DNA from: Acidobacteriota bacterium
Lineage (GTDB): Bacteria > Acidobacteriota > Blastocatellia > Pyrinomonadales > Pyrinomonadaceae
NCBI GenBank assembly: GCA_029781855.1
Contig: JAKOVX010000048.1
Location: forward strand, 1 to 64,000
DNA length: 64,000 bases
Direction of reading: 5' to 3'
The notes under the pieces are model-generated. The model had not been told where the DNA came from, ran no database searches, and saw only the letters and a program-made list of their open reading frames with translations. How positions within the stretch are numbered: the first letter of the stretch is position 1; each line of letters starts with the position of its first letter. This document shows positions 54,927 to 63,756 of the stretch, piece after piece. A program made the translations under genes and the position numbers.

Positions 54927-55793
54927 ATGCCTTGCAAACCCGAGGACCTCGCAGACGTCAAACTCTTTGAATTGCTCGATGAAGACGAGTTGCAGGAACT
55001 CGCTGCCGTAGTCGATTCCGTCTCGGTCCGCGCAAACGAGATCATCTTTCATGCCGGCGATCTCGGCGACGTACTGTATATTGTGGGGTCCGGCGAAGTA
55101 GAACTCTTTGTCAAAGATACCACCGGCCAGAAGATCGTTCTTACGGTCGCCGAGAAGAATGACCTTTTCGGCGAACTCTCAATGCTTGACGCCCGTCCGC
55201 GATCGGCATCGGCGGTGGCCCTTGTCGACAGCGATCTGCTGCTCCTCGATCGTGAGGACCTGCTGCTGATATTCAAAAAACAGCCCGATGCCGCGCTCAA
55301 CATGCTCGCAGCGATGAGCGGAATGCTGCGAAAGGTCGACCGTCTCCTGATGACCCGCGTATCACGCAACGTCAACGAGGAGATGGAAGAAAAACTGTCC
55401 ATCATTCAACGCGTTTCCGATTGGGTCGCATGGTTCAGCGGCAGCATGCTCTTTCTTAGCCTTCACGCCCTGTGGTTCTTGATCTGGATCTCGGTAAATA
55501 CGATCCCGAGCCCCGAAAATCAGTTCGACCCGTTCCCGTTCGGCTTGCTCACGATGATCGTCTCGCTCGAAGCGATCTTCCTATCAACGATCGTCCTGAT
55601 CTCCCAAAACCGGCAGGTAGAAAAAGACCGGATCCGAAGCGACATTGAATACGAAGTGAACGTGAAAGCCGAACTTGAGGTCGCCCATCTCCACGAAAAG
55701 ATCGATCACATTCATGAACAGATGACCGCAACTTTTGCAGATTTTCAGAAGGCTCTGAAGATTGGTTCAGGCGGCAGTGGAAAAAAGGAATAA
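54927..55793 (+). CDS. Cyclic-nucleotide-binding domain fused to DUF1003
   Basis: Residues ~10-125 are a CNB/Crp-like domain (IIFHAGDLGDVLYIVGSGEV, FGELSMLDARPRSASAVALV with the phosphate-binding Arg). A DUF1003 membrane part follows (DWVAWFSGSMLFLSLHALWF, FDPFPFGLLTMIVSLEAIFLS), then a coiled-coil tail. No helix-turn-helix, so it is a membrane effector not a transcription factor. DUF1003 function is unknown. ATG 54927 is chosen because the upstream 24 codons add nothing recognisable. Confidence 0.88.
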   Translation: MPCKPEDLADVKLFELLDEDELQELAAVVDSVSVRANEIIFHAGDLGDVLYIVGSGEVELFVKDTTGQKIVLTVAEKNDLFGELSMLDARPRSASAVALVDSDLLLLDREDLLLIFKKQPDAALNMLAAMSGMLRKVDRLLMTRVSRNVNEEMEEKLSIIQRVSDWVAWFSGSMLFLSLHALWFLIWISVNTIPSPENQFDPFPFGLLTMIVSLEAIFLSTIVLISQNRQVEKDRIRSDIEYEVNVKAELEVAHLHEKIDHIHEQMTATFADFQKALKIGSGGSGKKE

Positions 55794-55821
55794 GTCAAAT
55801 TTCTGTGCCTTGTTCGGTCCG

Positions 55822-56586
55822 CTAATTCAAGATAAAGACGACCGTTACGGTAGCTTCGACCTTGATCGCGCCCGGAGCGAACGTCGCGAGTGCCTCACTG
55901 ACAGCGACTCCCGTACCATCTGCGCGAATATTCGACATCGCATTTGCCGAAAGATTACTGAAGGACGTATTTGGAACGTTGCCTTCGGTTATCCTGATCG
56001 CCTTCCCGATCGTCTGATCGATCGCTCCTGCCAAAGCAACGGCCTTTTCGCGGGCAGCCTTCATCGCCATGTCGCGAGCCTTATCCTTGTTCTCACGTAA
56101 TTTGGAAGTCTCAAACTTGACACTACTCACCTCGGTGATCCCGGTATTCAGGATCTCACCGAAAAACTCCTCGAATTTCGAAATATTCGTTAGCCTGACA
56201 GTTACCGATTTCGAAACTTCATATCCTTTGAAGATCTTCGTCCCGACCTCGTCACCATCTTCGTCGAAGATCCGTTTCTTCGGGTCTCGGATCGACGTAT
56301 ATTTCATTTCGACCGAGATATTGTCGGTCTTGATATCTTTTGCGGGAATTGAGAATCGACGAGCAAGTTCGAGCATCTTCGCTACACTCTCGTCGTTTTG
56401 CTTGCGGGCCAGTTGCAGGTCCTTATTGAGTTTTGTGAAATCGAGGGAAAATACTACCTCATCAGGCTGAATTAACACTTCCGCGGTCCCGGAAACCGTT
56501 ATCGACGGGAGTTTGTCAATGTCCTGACCTAACAGTGACCCCGCAAACACAAAAACCGCGATCAGTATTAAAAATGACCTTCTCAT
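55822..56586 (-). CDS. Exported SIMPL-domain protein (paralogue 2)
   Basis: A 254-residue paralogue of 5258-6037: signal peptide (MRRSFLILIAVFVFAGSLLG), ITVSGTAEVLIQPDEVVFS, then ARKQNDESVAKMLELA and the conserved DKARDMAMKAAREKAVALAGAI helix. ATG 56586 is used because it starts the signal peptide. It is at the end of the nuoLMN-linked gene series, 25 bases after the amidotransferase-like gene. Confidence 0.88.
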   Translation of the reverse strand: MRRSFLILIAVFVFAGSLLGQDIDKLPSITVSGTAEVLIQPDEVVFSLDFTKLNKDLQLARKQNDESVAKMLELARRFSIPAKDIKTDNISVEMKYTSIRDPKKRIFDEDGDEVGTKIFKGYEVSKSVTVRLTNISKFEEFFGEILNTGITEVSSVKFETSKLRENKDKARDMAMKAAREKAVALAGAIDQTIGKAIRITEGNVPNTSFSNLSANAMSNIRADGTGVAVSEALATFAPGAIKVEATVTVVFILN

Positions 56587-56611
56587 AAGCTTGCCAAAAT
56601 TGAAGTAAGTA

Positions 56612-57529
56612 CTATTTGGAAATGTGATCGAGTGCGAGCCGCAGAAAATTCTCGAACAGGATACGTCCGTCGCGGCTCTCGTTCGGGTGTTCCCAGCGGG
56701 TCGGGTTTTTCGACCAGTCTTCAAACGATTTTTCGAGGTGAAACTGTACGCAATAGATCAACTGCCCCTGTGATCGTTTGACCATCATCTGATTCTTACA
56801 GAGGTAAGATGATGCCAGGAGTTTGAAGCCCTTCGGTACGCCGTCGACCTGTACGCCGTGATTTTGCCAGACCCGCAAAATGTCGTCGTCTTTCGTGTAG
56901 TCCTGCCAGATCCCCGACTTTTCGTCATCGTTGCCTTCGAATATCGGGTCGTTTTTGTCGACGATCTTAACAAAACGATACTGATACTCGACCATTCGAT
57001 CATTCCGCTTCTTTTCCAATGGAAGGTCGTCGAGTGTCTTTAACCCGGCCCCGAAAGCGGTGGCGACAAGTTGGTGTGCTCCGCAGATCGCAAGAACCGG
57101 TATCTTGGTATTCCTAATGAACCGGGCAAAGTTCGATAGATGGTCCTGATTGTAATAATCAAAATCAGCGTACGTACCGCTCATCACGATCGCATCCGGC
57201 TCGAACTGTTCAGCGGCCTGTTTCACCTCCGAGAGGTGTACGGTCAACGTTTTCGGGTTTCGGACCAGCCGAAGGACGTTGTTGGCGATATTGTTGCACG
57301 CCATCCCGGCGACCTTTCGTTCGAACTCCAGCCTCGATTTTACGGCCCCGTCCCAATCCTTAAAGGCAAGCGGCGACAGGTCCGATTCGTAGCGCAAGAG
57401 ATCGTTGACGATCAGCACTTTAGCGTGCTCGATCGTCTTCTCGATCGGTTCGTATCGACAGTAGGTCGTCTTATTGTAAGGGAAAGGAAGCGTCTCGGCC
57501 TCTGTCACCTTGGTCACGGCATCGAACAT
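56612..57529 (-). CDS. Class I glutamine amidotransferase-like protein
   Basis: A 305-residue protein with a class I GATase core: IVMSGTYADFD, nucleophile loop AICGAHQL (Cys kept), and QFHLEKS giving His and Glu (HLE where HPE is usual). No synthetase domain is attached or adjacent; the substrate is unknown. About 100 extra residues lie before the core. It follows the Cys-rich 68-residue gene by 32 bases. Confidence 0.85.
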   Translation of the reverse strand: MFDAVTKVTEAETLPFPYNKTTYCRYEPIEKTIEHAKVLIVNDLLRYESDLSPLAFKDWDGAVKSRLEFERKVAGMACNNIANNVLRLVRNPKTLTVHLSEVKQAAEQFEPDAIVMSGTYADFDYYNQDHLSNFARFIRNTKIPVLAICGAHQLVATAFGAGLKTLDDLPLEKKRNDRMVEYQYRFVKIVDKNDPIFEGNDDEKSGIWQDYTKDDDILRVWQNHGVQVDGVPKGFKLLASSYLCKNQMMVKRSQGQLIYCVQFHLEKSFEDWSKNPTRWEHPNESRDGRILFENFLRLALDHISK

Positions 57530-57561
57530 AGAAAAACTTCACCCGTACGAAGTACGGCAAC

Positions 57562-57768
57562 TCAAACGATTATATCATCAATCAGCGGACCGTAAAGACT
57601 TACAAATGCTCCGCACTTGAAGTGCCGCTCGCCGCGCTGGTCCAGACGATTGAGATTGCAAAGCACTTCTTCCTCAGGATCGTCCTTTTTTTCGCAGATC
57701 AGGCACATTTTCGGCAGCGGGACCGATGCCGGATCAAGTTCATTTCCGTCGTCGTCGTAATACGGCAT
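57562..57768 (-). CDS. Small four-Cys protein, unknown function
   Basis: A 68-residue acidic protein beginning MPYYDDDGNELDP, with Cys at 22, 25, 37 and 52 (C-x2-C-x11-C-x14-C), which could bind one zinc ion. I recall similar small proteins in other phyla but cannot name a family. It begins eight bases after the 158-residue gene. Confidence 0.65.
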   Translation of the reverse strand: MPYYDDDGNELDPASVPLPKMCLICEKKDDPEEEVLCNLNRLDQRGERHFKCGAFVSLYGPLIDDIIV

Positions 57769-57776
57769 TCCTTTAG

Positions 57777-58253
57777 CTAGTTTCCGCGGCGGCGGGTCTC
57801 ACGGTCAAATGTCGGCATCGCCTCACCCGGCCCGATCTCAGCTATCTCTTCCCGTAGCGTTTTCATCAATTGATTCAGGGCTCGTTTTTTGCCCTGCTCC
57901 GAGAGTTCCTCAGTCGATGCTTTCGCCACCAACAGCAGCTTTTGCCACGCGGTTTCAAGCTCGTCGGCGACCACCGATATTTTTGTTATATCGTACGGCA
58001 TCGCAAAGTCCGCCACGCCGATCCTGGCAAACACCCGCATATATCTCGCCGTGGCAAGATCAGGACACGAGTGCCGGCGCCGCCCGACCTTTAATTCTAT
58101 TCCCAGCAGGGTGTATTGTATTTCAGCCGCATTCAGGCGGGCGGGCACGACAATTTGCACGGAACGCGTACGCTGGGAGCGGACCTTTTTTAAATAGAGT
58201 TCCGGTATCCAGGTATCGACCAGTTGTGAGCGAATGGCTGATAACCTGTCCAT
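57777..58253 (-). CDS. Conserved-looking protein of unknown function
   Basis: A 158-residue, mostly polar protein with no signal or membrane span. Features: an N-terminal beta-rich half (VQIVVPARLNAAEIQYTLLG) and a helical C-terminal half (LLLVAKASTEELSEQGKKR). Its place, 18 bases after nuoN in the same direction, makes it a real gene. I do not recognise it. Confidence 0.6.
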   Translation of the reverse strand: MDRLSAIRSQLVDTWIPELYLKKVRSQRTRSVQIVVPARLNAAEIQYTLLGIELKVGRRRHSCPDLATARYMRVFARIGVADFAMPYDITKISVVADELETAWQKLLLVAKASTEELSEQGKKRALNQLMKTLREEIAEIGPGEAMPTFDRETRRRGN

Positions 58254-58271
58254 TTATCTCAAACGTGTCGA

Positions 58272-59828
58272 TTATCGTTCGACTCTCTCAACTGATGTGG
58301 CCGGTTGATGCGAGAATCGGTCGATGATGCCGTCGCCCGCGATGCCGAGATAAAGCACACCGATTACCGCAATGATCAAGGCTGCCGTAAGGGCAAATGG
58401 CACCTTCGGCTGAACCCATGTAGAGGTTCGTTCGCGGAAAAACATCACCACGATCAGCCTCAAATAGTAGTAGGCCGAGATCGCCGTGTTAACGACTGCC
58501 GCAACGACCAGGATCGTAAGCAGCGAATTGCCGGCCTCCAACGCCGGGCGAAACACCAGGACCTTGCCCAAAAATCCGGCCGTCAGCGGCAATCCGAGCA
58601 GGCTGAGCATGAACAGTGACAGCGTGAACGACAGCGCCGGCGACTTGAAGCCGATACCGTTGTAATCGTCAAATTCCATTCGCCGGTCATTCTTTTGTGA
58701 CAGCAGCGTGATTATCGCAAATGCGCCGAGATTTGTGACGGCGTAACTCAATAGATAGAAGGCGACCGAGGCGATCGCAACATCGCGGGCTTGATCTGTT
58801 TTCGCCATTCCCGCACCGACAAATCCGACTAAGGCATATCCGGCGTGGGCGATCGACGAATATGCCAGCATTCGTTTGACGTTGGTCTGCATTATCGCCG
58901 CAACGTTACCGATGCTCATCGTAAAGATCGCGAGGATCGCGATCACTGCCACCCACGACTGATGCAGATAGCCCGAAACCTGAATGCCTGCGACGAGTGG
59001 AAACCCGAGAACGAAAACGCGCAGGAACGACGCGAATGCCGCAGCCTTGGGGCCCGCGGCCATAAATCCCGTAACCGGCGTCGGTGCACCTTCGTAAACG
59101 TCCGGAGTCCAAACGTGAAACGGCGCCATCGCGATCTTAAAGCCGAATCCGATGATCATCATCGCACCGCCAACCAGAAGGAGGGCAGGGAAGTTTACGT
59201 GTGCATCGGGTTTCGTGAACGTCTCGGCGATCGTCGTCAGGTTGGTCGATCCGGTCGCACCGTACGTAAGTGCCATTCCATACAGCAAAAATGCCGAGGC
59301 GAACGACCCGAGGATGAAGTACTTCATCGCCGACTCATTCGAGCGAAGGTCACCCTTTCTTAAGCCCGCCATCACGTACGTCGCGATCGAGAGTGTTTCG
59401 AGGCCGAGGAAAATGATCACAAGATCATTGCCGGCCGACATCATCATCATTCCGAAGGTGGCGAACAGCAGCAGCGCGTGATACTCGCCGACCGGGATCG
59501 TCTCCCGCTCCGCCCAGACGCTCGAGATCAGGACCGTCATCGCCGATACGAGAAGGAACACGAGCGAAAAATTCAACCGCAGGCTGTCCTTCGCGATCAT
59601 CCCGTTCCATGAGCTCGCCGGGCTGTCATTGACCCACATTGCCAACAGAAAAACCGCAGAAAGAGCGATGCCGACGAGAGCGATCGCTCCGGTGACTCCG
59701 CGCTTCTTAGGAAAATACGAATCGTAAAGCATCACGACGATGCCGGCGATCGCGATGATCAGTTCCGGTATGATCGCCTTGATGGACGTTGCGGGTGTGA
59801 CTAGTTCAAATAAAAAAAACGTATTCAT
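58272..59828 (-). CDS. nuoN: NADH-quinone oxidoreductase subunit N
   Basis: A 518-residue antiporter-like subunit of complex I with about 14 membrane segments. GLETLSIATYVMAGL, the lysine-bearing FKIAMAPFHVWTPDVYEGAPTP and KRMLAYSSIAHAGYALVG are the expected motifs with proton-path Lys/His. Third of nuoL-nuoM-nuoN. Confidence 0.95.
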   Translation of the reverse strand: MNTFFLFELVTPATSIKAIIPELIIAIAGIVVMLYDSYFPKKRGVTGAIALVGIALSAVFLLAMWVNDSPASSWNGMIAKDSLRLNFSLVFLLVSAMTVLISSVWAERETIPVGEYHALLLFATFGMMMMSAGNDLVIIFLGLETLSIATYVMAGLRKGDLRSNESAMKYFILGSFASAFLLYGMALTYGATGSTNLTTIAETFTKPDAHVNFPALLLVGGAMMIIGFGFKIAMAPFHVWTPDVYEGAPTPVTGFMAAGPKAAAFASFLRVFVLGFPLVAGIQVSGYLHQSWVAVIAILAIFTMSIGNVAAIMQTNVKRMLAYSSIAHAGYALVGFVGAGMAKTDQARDVAIASVAFYLLSYAVTNLGAFAIITLLSQKNDRRMEFDDYNGIGFKSPALSFTLSLFMLSLLGLPLTAGFLGKVLVFRPALEAGNSLLTILVVAAVVNTAISAYYYLRLIVVMFFRERTSTWVQPKVPFALTAALIIAVIGVLYLGIAGDGIIDRFSHQPATSVERVER

Positions 59829-59861
59829 TGTTGATGTACAGATCTCGGCCGCGGGCAGAGA

Positions 59862-61484
59862 CTATTTTTCACCCTCGGCCGGGCTCTGCGGTTTCAATTC
59901 TGTCTTTTCAATTGTGCCGCCCGCCTGCTGCATAATTCGGGCCTGGATCGATTTGATCACTTCATCTGATCGCTTCAGGAACGGCTTCGGGAAGACGCCC
60001 ATATAGACCATTAACGCGAGCAGCGGCAACATCAAGCCGATCTCTCGCCAGCTGAGGTCGACGAGCCTCTTGTTCTTTGCGTTCGTGACCTTGCCGAAGA
60101 AAACCCGCTGGGCCATCCACAGCATATAGACCGCGGCGAATATCACTCCGGTGCCGGCAAGCATCGCCGAGACGTAATTCCAATTCACTGTAGCCGTAAC
60201 TGCCAGGACTTGCGACTGGAACATGCCGACCATTATCAGGAATTCGCCCACGAACCCGTTCAGGAAGGGCAAACCGATCGAGGCCATCGTCGTAATGATA
60301 AAAATGGTCGCGTAGATCGGCATCACGTTGGCGATCCCGCCAAATTCCGTGATGGCACGCGTGTGTCGGCGTTCGTAGATGAACCCGACCAGCAGGAATA
60401 ATGCTCCGGTGGTCACGCCGTGGTTCAGCATTTGATAAAGTGCACCCTGCATTCCCAGTTCGGTGAATGAGAACATGCCCAAAATCACAAAACCCATATG
60501 GGCAACCGAAGAGTAAGCGACAAGCCTCTTTACGTCCGGCTGCACCATTGCGACAAGAGCACCGTAAATGATGCCGATGATCGCAAGAATAATGAACACC
60601 ATTGCGAATTCGCGACTCTGATCGGGAAACAGTGTGAAATTAAATCTCATCAGGCCGTACGTTCCCATCTTCAGCAGGACCGCCGCAAGGATCACTGAAC
60701 CGGCTGTCGGAGCCTCGGTGTGAGCATCAGGCAGCCAGGTATGGAGCGGAAACACCGGCACTTTGATCATAAACGCGATCGCAAAGGCCCAGAACAGCAA
60801 TGTCCCGGCTTGCGATATCTTGGAGAATGACAGCGAACCGTTCTTCAACGCGGTCAGGATCACGGTCAGGTCAAACGTGCCGCCGAGTCCGGTTTGATCC
60901 GCGTAGATGTAATAAAGCGCGATGATCGCGGCCAGCATCAACAGGCTGCCGAACATCGTAAATACAAAGAATTTGACCGCCGCGTAGATGCGGTTATCGC
61001 CGCCCCAGATGCCTATCAGGAAGAACATTGGTACGAGCGACGCCTCGAAAAACAGATAGAACACCAGCAGATCGAGCGAGACAAAAACGCCGATCATCGC
61101 CGATTCGAGCAGCAGCAGGAAGACGTAAAATGCGGTCTTTCGTTTCTCGACGGCATTCCATGACGACAGCACCGCGATCGGCATAATGAATGTCGTCAAT
61201 ATGACCAGCCAAAAGCTCAACCCGTCCACGCCGATGTGATAGTTAGTGTTGATCGACCTGATCCACGGCACGTTCTGCTCGAACGAAAAGCCGCTCGCCC
61301 CGACGACCGCCGACTTGGAAAACAGAACGAGCGAGACCAAAAAGTTCAGCAGCGTAAAGCCCAACGTGACCCATTTGATCTGCTCTTCCTGCTTAGTGAC
61401 CATATGGTACGCGAGCGTCAGAGCGGCACCCGCGACGGGGAGCAGGATCAGGACGGTCAGAAGATTTTCGAAGATATAATCCAT
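59862..61484 (-). CDS. nuoM: NADH-quinone oxidoreductase subunit M
   Basis: A 540-residue antiporter-like subunit with FYLFFEASLVPMFFLIGIWG (proton-path Glu), FMIKVPVFPLHTWLPDAHTEAPT and KRLVAYSSVAHMGFVILG. The order nuoL-nuoM-nuoN and gaps of 19 and 33 bases are typical. Slightly extended polar C-terminus after the last span. Confidence 0.95.
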   Translation of the reverse strand: MDYIFENLLTVLILLPVAGAALTLAYHMVTKQEEQIKWVTLGFTLLNFLVSLVLFSKSAVVGASGFSFEQNVPWIRSINTNYHIGVDGLSFWLVILTTFIMPIAVLSSWNAVEKRKTAFYVFLLLLESAMIGVFVSLDLLVFYLFFEASLVPMFFLIGIWGGDNRIYAAVKFFVFTMFGSLLMLAAIIALYYIYADQTGLGGTFDLTVILTALKNGSLSFSKISQAGTLLFWAFAIAFMIKVPVFPLHTWLPDAHTEAPTAGSVILAAVLLKMGTYGLMRFNFTLFPDQSREFAMVFIILAIIGIIYGALVAMVQPDVKRLVAYSSVAHMGFVILGMFSFTELGMQGALYQMLNHGVTTGALFLLVGFIYERRHTRAITEFGGIANVMPIYATIFIITTMASIGLPFLNGFVGEFLIMVGMFQSQVLAVTATVNWNYVSAMLAGTGVIFAAVYMLWMAQRVFFGKVTNAKNKRLVDLSWREIGLMLPLLALMVYMGVFPKPFLKRSDEVIKSIQARIMQQAGGTIEKTELKPQSPAEGEK

Positions 61485-61503
61485 ATCTAAAAGACTATCG
61501 AGC

Positions 61504-63744
61504 CTAAATCAGTTTCAGCCCGTAGAAAATAAAGTATCCGACGACAATAACGGCTCCGACCAGGATGATCGCTGCATACGAGCGGACGAACCCGACCTGG
61601 ATCTGACGCGCAAATCCGCCAAGTTCGATCACAAAATTCCCGATGCCATTGACGATCCCATCCACAAATCCAACGTCAATGCCTTTCCAAAGGACTTTTC
61701 GTGAAAGGTTCGTGATCGGATCGACAATATAGCCGTTGTAAAGCTCGTCGATCCGCCATTTTTGTTCGAGGATCTTCGGCATTTTTCGCAGCGGCGTCTT
61801 TCCGAACATGAACCAGCCAATTGCGATACCTGAAAGGGCAAGCAACACTGAGAAGATCGCGAGACCGCGTTCGGTCGATATCTCCTCGGGGTTGTGCTCG
61901 ACAGCGTGTTCGACTGCCTTGGATTCAGTGGCCGTCGCAGACTCGCCATGGGCCACCGAAGCGGCCTTTTCCGCCAAGGCGTGTTCAGGTTTCACACCGA
62001 CTTTGACAATTATCGGCTCCAGAGTCCGTTCAAATACGTTGATGTCACCGGCCCCGACGAGTGAGCTTACGGCGTACGGTATTCCGACTAAACCGCCAAG
62101 CGTCGAAAGTATCGCCAACACGATCAGCGGGACGGTCATCGACCACGGCGATTCGTGCGGCTTGAAATCGTGCGGCAGGTGATGATGCTCCTCTTCCTCG
62201 TCATCGTCATCCGCAGTCAGCACCTCGGTCGACATATGTATCGGGGCTTCTTCTTCGTCGTCGTGTACGGCCGCGTCAGCGTGCCCGGCGTGCTCGCCCT
62301 CGATCGCCTCGTGAAAACGCTCAGTGCCGTAGAATGTCATGACCATCAGCCGCGTCATGTAAACGGCGGTCAAAACGGCGGTCAACAGGCCGATGGCCCA
62401 AAGAATGTAATTCGCATTTGCCGGCATGCCGGTCGCGGCAAATGTCCGATAAAGGATCTCGTCCTTCGAGAAAAATCCGGCCCATATCGGAATTCCGCAG
62501 ATCGCCAGCCACGCGAGGCCCATCGTTACGTAGGTGATCGGCATGTATTTGCGAAGATTTCCCATCTTTCGCATGTCCTGCTCGTGATGCATCCCATGAA
62601 TGACCGAGCCGGAGCCGAGGAACAGCAACGCCTTGAAAAATGCGTGCGTCATCACGTGAAAGATCGCCGCGATGAAAGCTCCGACGCCGCAGGAGAGGAA
62701 CATGTAACCAAGCTGCGAGACCGTCGAATAGGCGAGCACCTTCTTGATATCGTTCTGAGCGAGGCCGATAGTGGCCGCAAACAACGCCGTAGCACAACCG
62801 ATGACAGCTACGATGAACATCGCGGTCGGTGCATTCTGGTAAATGCCGTTGCAGCGGACGACCATATAAACGCCCGCAGTAACCATCGTCGCGGCGTGGA
62901 TCAGGGCCGAAACCGGCGTCGGGCCGGCCATCGCGTCCGGCAGCCAGGTGAATAGCGGAATCTGTGCCGATTTGCCGGTAGCTCCGATGAACAGCAATAT
63001 CGCCGCCGACGTGATCCCGCCTGCGACCAAAGTGCCCCAACCAAACGTTTCGGTCGGCATCGCGGCGATCAGGTTCAATGCACTCGCGACGGGCGTTCCG
63101 TCTACCGTCTTGTCAAAGAACGATATCGAACCGGTCAGCGTAAATATCAGGAACACACCGATCAGCACGCCCCAGTCGCCGATGCGGTTCATCACGAACG
63201 CTTTCTTTGCGGCGGTGCGGGCTTCGTCCTTCTTCAGGTAAAAACCGATCAGCAGGTAAGAGCACAGCCCGACGCCTTCCCAACCGACGAACATCAGCAG
63301 GAAATTGTCCGCCAGCACCAGGGTGAGCATCGCGAACATGAACAGGTTCAGATATGCGAAAAAGCGGTAAAAGCCCTTATCGCCGTGCATGTAACCGGTC
63401 GCGAATATGTGGATCAGCAGCCCGACGAATGTGACAAAGCAGGCGTAGATCCCAGACAAACGGTCCATTCCGAGGCCAAAGTCCGCACGAAAGCTGCCAA
63501 CCTGTATCCACGTCCACAGGTGGTCGAGGATCGGCTTCCCCTCGGGTGCAAACAGAGCTCCCGGATTCGCCGTGCCGATGCCGAACGCGATCGCGAACGC
63601 TACGATGCACGAGATCGCGACTGCCCCACAGGCGACCAGCCCGCTGAACATCTCATTCTTCAGCCGTCCGCCGATCAGCCAGTTGATCACGGCCCCCGCC
63701 AGCGGGGCAAAAATTATTAGACTTAAAAGGTTGTTCTCCATCAA
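61504..63744 (-). CDS. nuoL: NADH-quinone oxidoreductase subunit L with acidic His-rich insert
   Basis: Distal proton-pumping subunit; has the family motifs MFVGWEGVGLCSYLLIGFY, AQIPLFTWLPDAMAGPTPVS and KKVLAYSTVSQLGYMFL. At 746 residues it is well over the ~610 of E. coli NuoL. Much of the surplus lies in two soluble loops before the last segments: about 475-527, with runs of His, Asp and Glu (HAGHADAAVHDDEEE, DDDDEEEEHHHLPHD), and about 590-625 (HGESATATESKAVEHAVEH). The His/acid loops may bind metal ions. Confidence 0.95.
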   Translation of the reverse strand: MMENNLLSLIIFAPLAGAVINWLIGGRLKNEMFSGLVACGAVAISCIVAFAIAFGIGTANPGALFAPEGKPILDHLWTWIQVGSFRADFGLGMDRLSGIYACFVTFVGLLIHIFATGYMHGDKGFYRFFAYLNLFMFAMLTLVLADNFLLMFVGWEGVGLCSYLLIGFYLKKDEARTAAKKAFVMNRIGDWGVLIGVFLIFTLTGSISFFDKTVDGTPVASALNLIAAMPTETFGWGTLVAGGITSAAILLFIGATGKSAQIPLFTWLPDAMAGPTPVSALIHAATMVTAGVYMVVRCNGIYQNAPTAMFIVAVIGCATALFAATIGLAQNDIKKVLAYSTVSQLGYMFLSCGVGAFIAAIFHVMTHAFFKALLFLGSGSVIHGMHHEQDMRKMGNLRKYMPITYVTMGLAWLAICGIPIWAGFFSKDEILYRTFAATGMPANANYILWAIGLLTAVLTAVYMTRLMVMTFYGTERFHEAIEGEHAGHADAAVHDDEEEAPIHMSTEVLTADDDDEEEEHHHLPHDFKPHESPWSMTVPLIVLAILSTLGGLVGIPYAVSSLVGAGDINVFERTLEPIIVKVGVKPEHALAEKAASVAHGESATATESKAVEHAVEHNPEEISTERGLAIFSVLLALSGIAIGWFMFGKTPLRKMPKILEQKWRIDELYNGYIVDPITNLSRKVLWKGIDVGFVDGIVNGIGNFVIELGGFARQIQVGFVRSYAAIILVGAVIVVGYFIFYGLKLI

Positions 63745-63756
63745 AGTTAAATGCGA

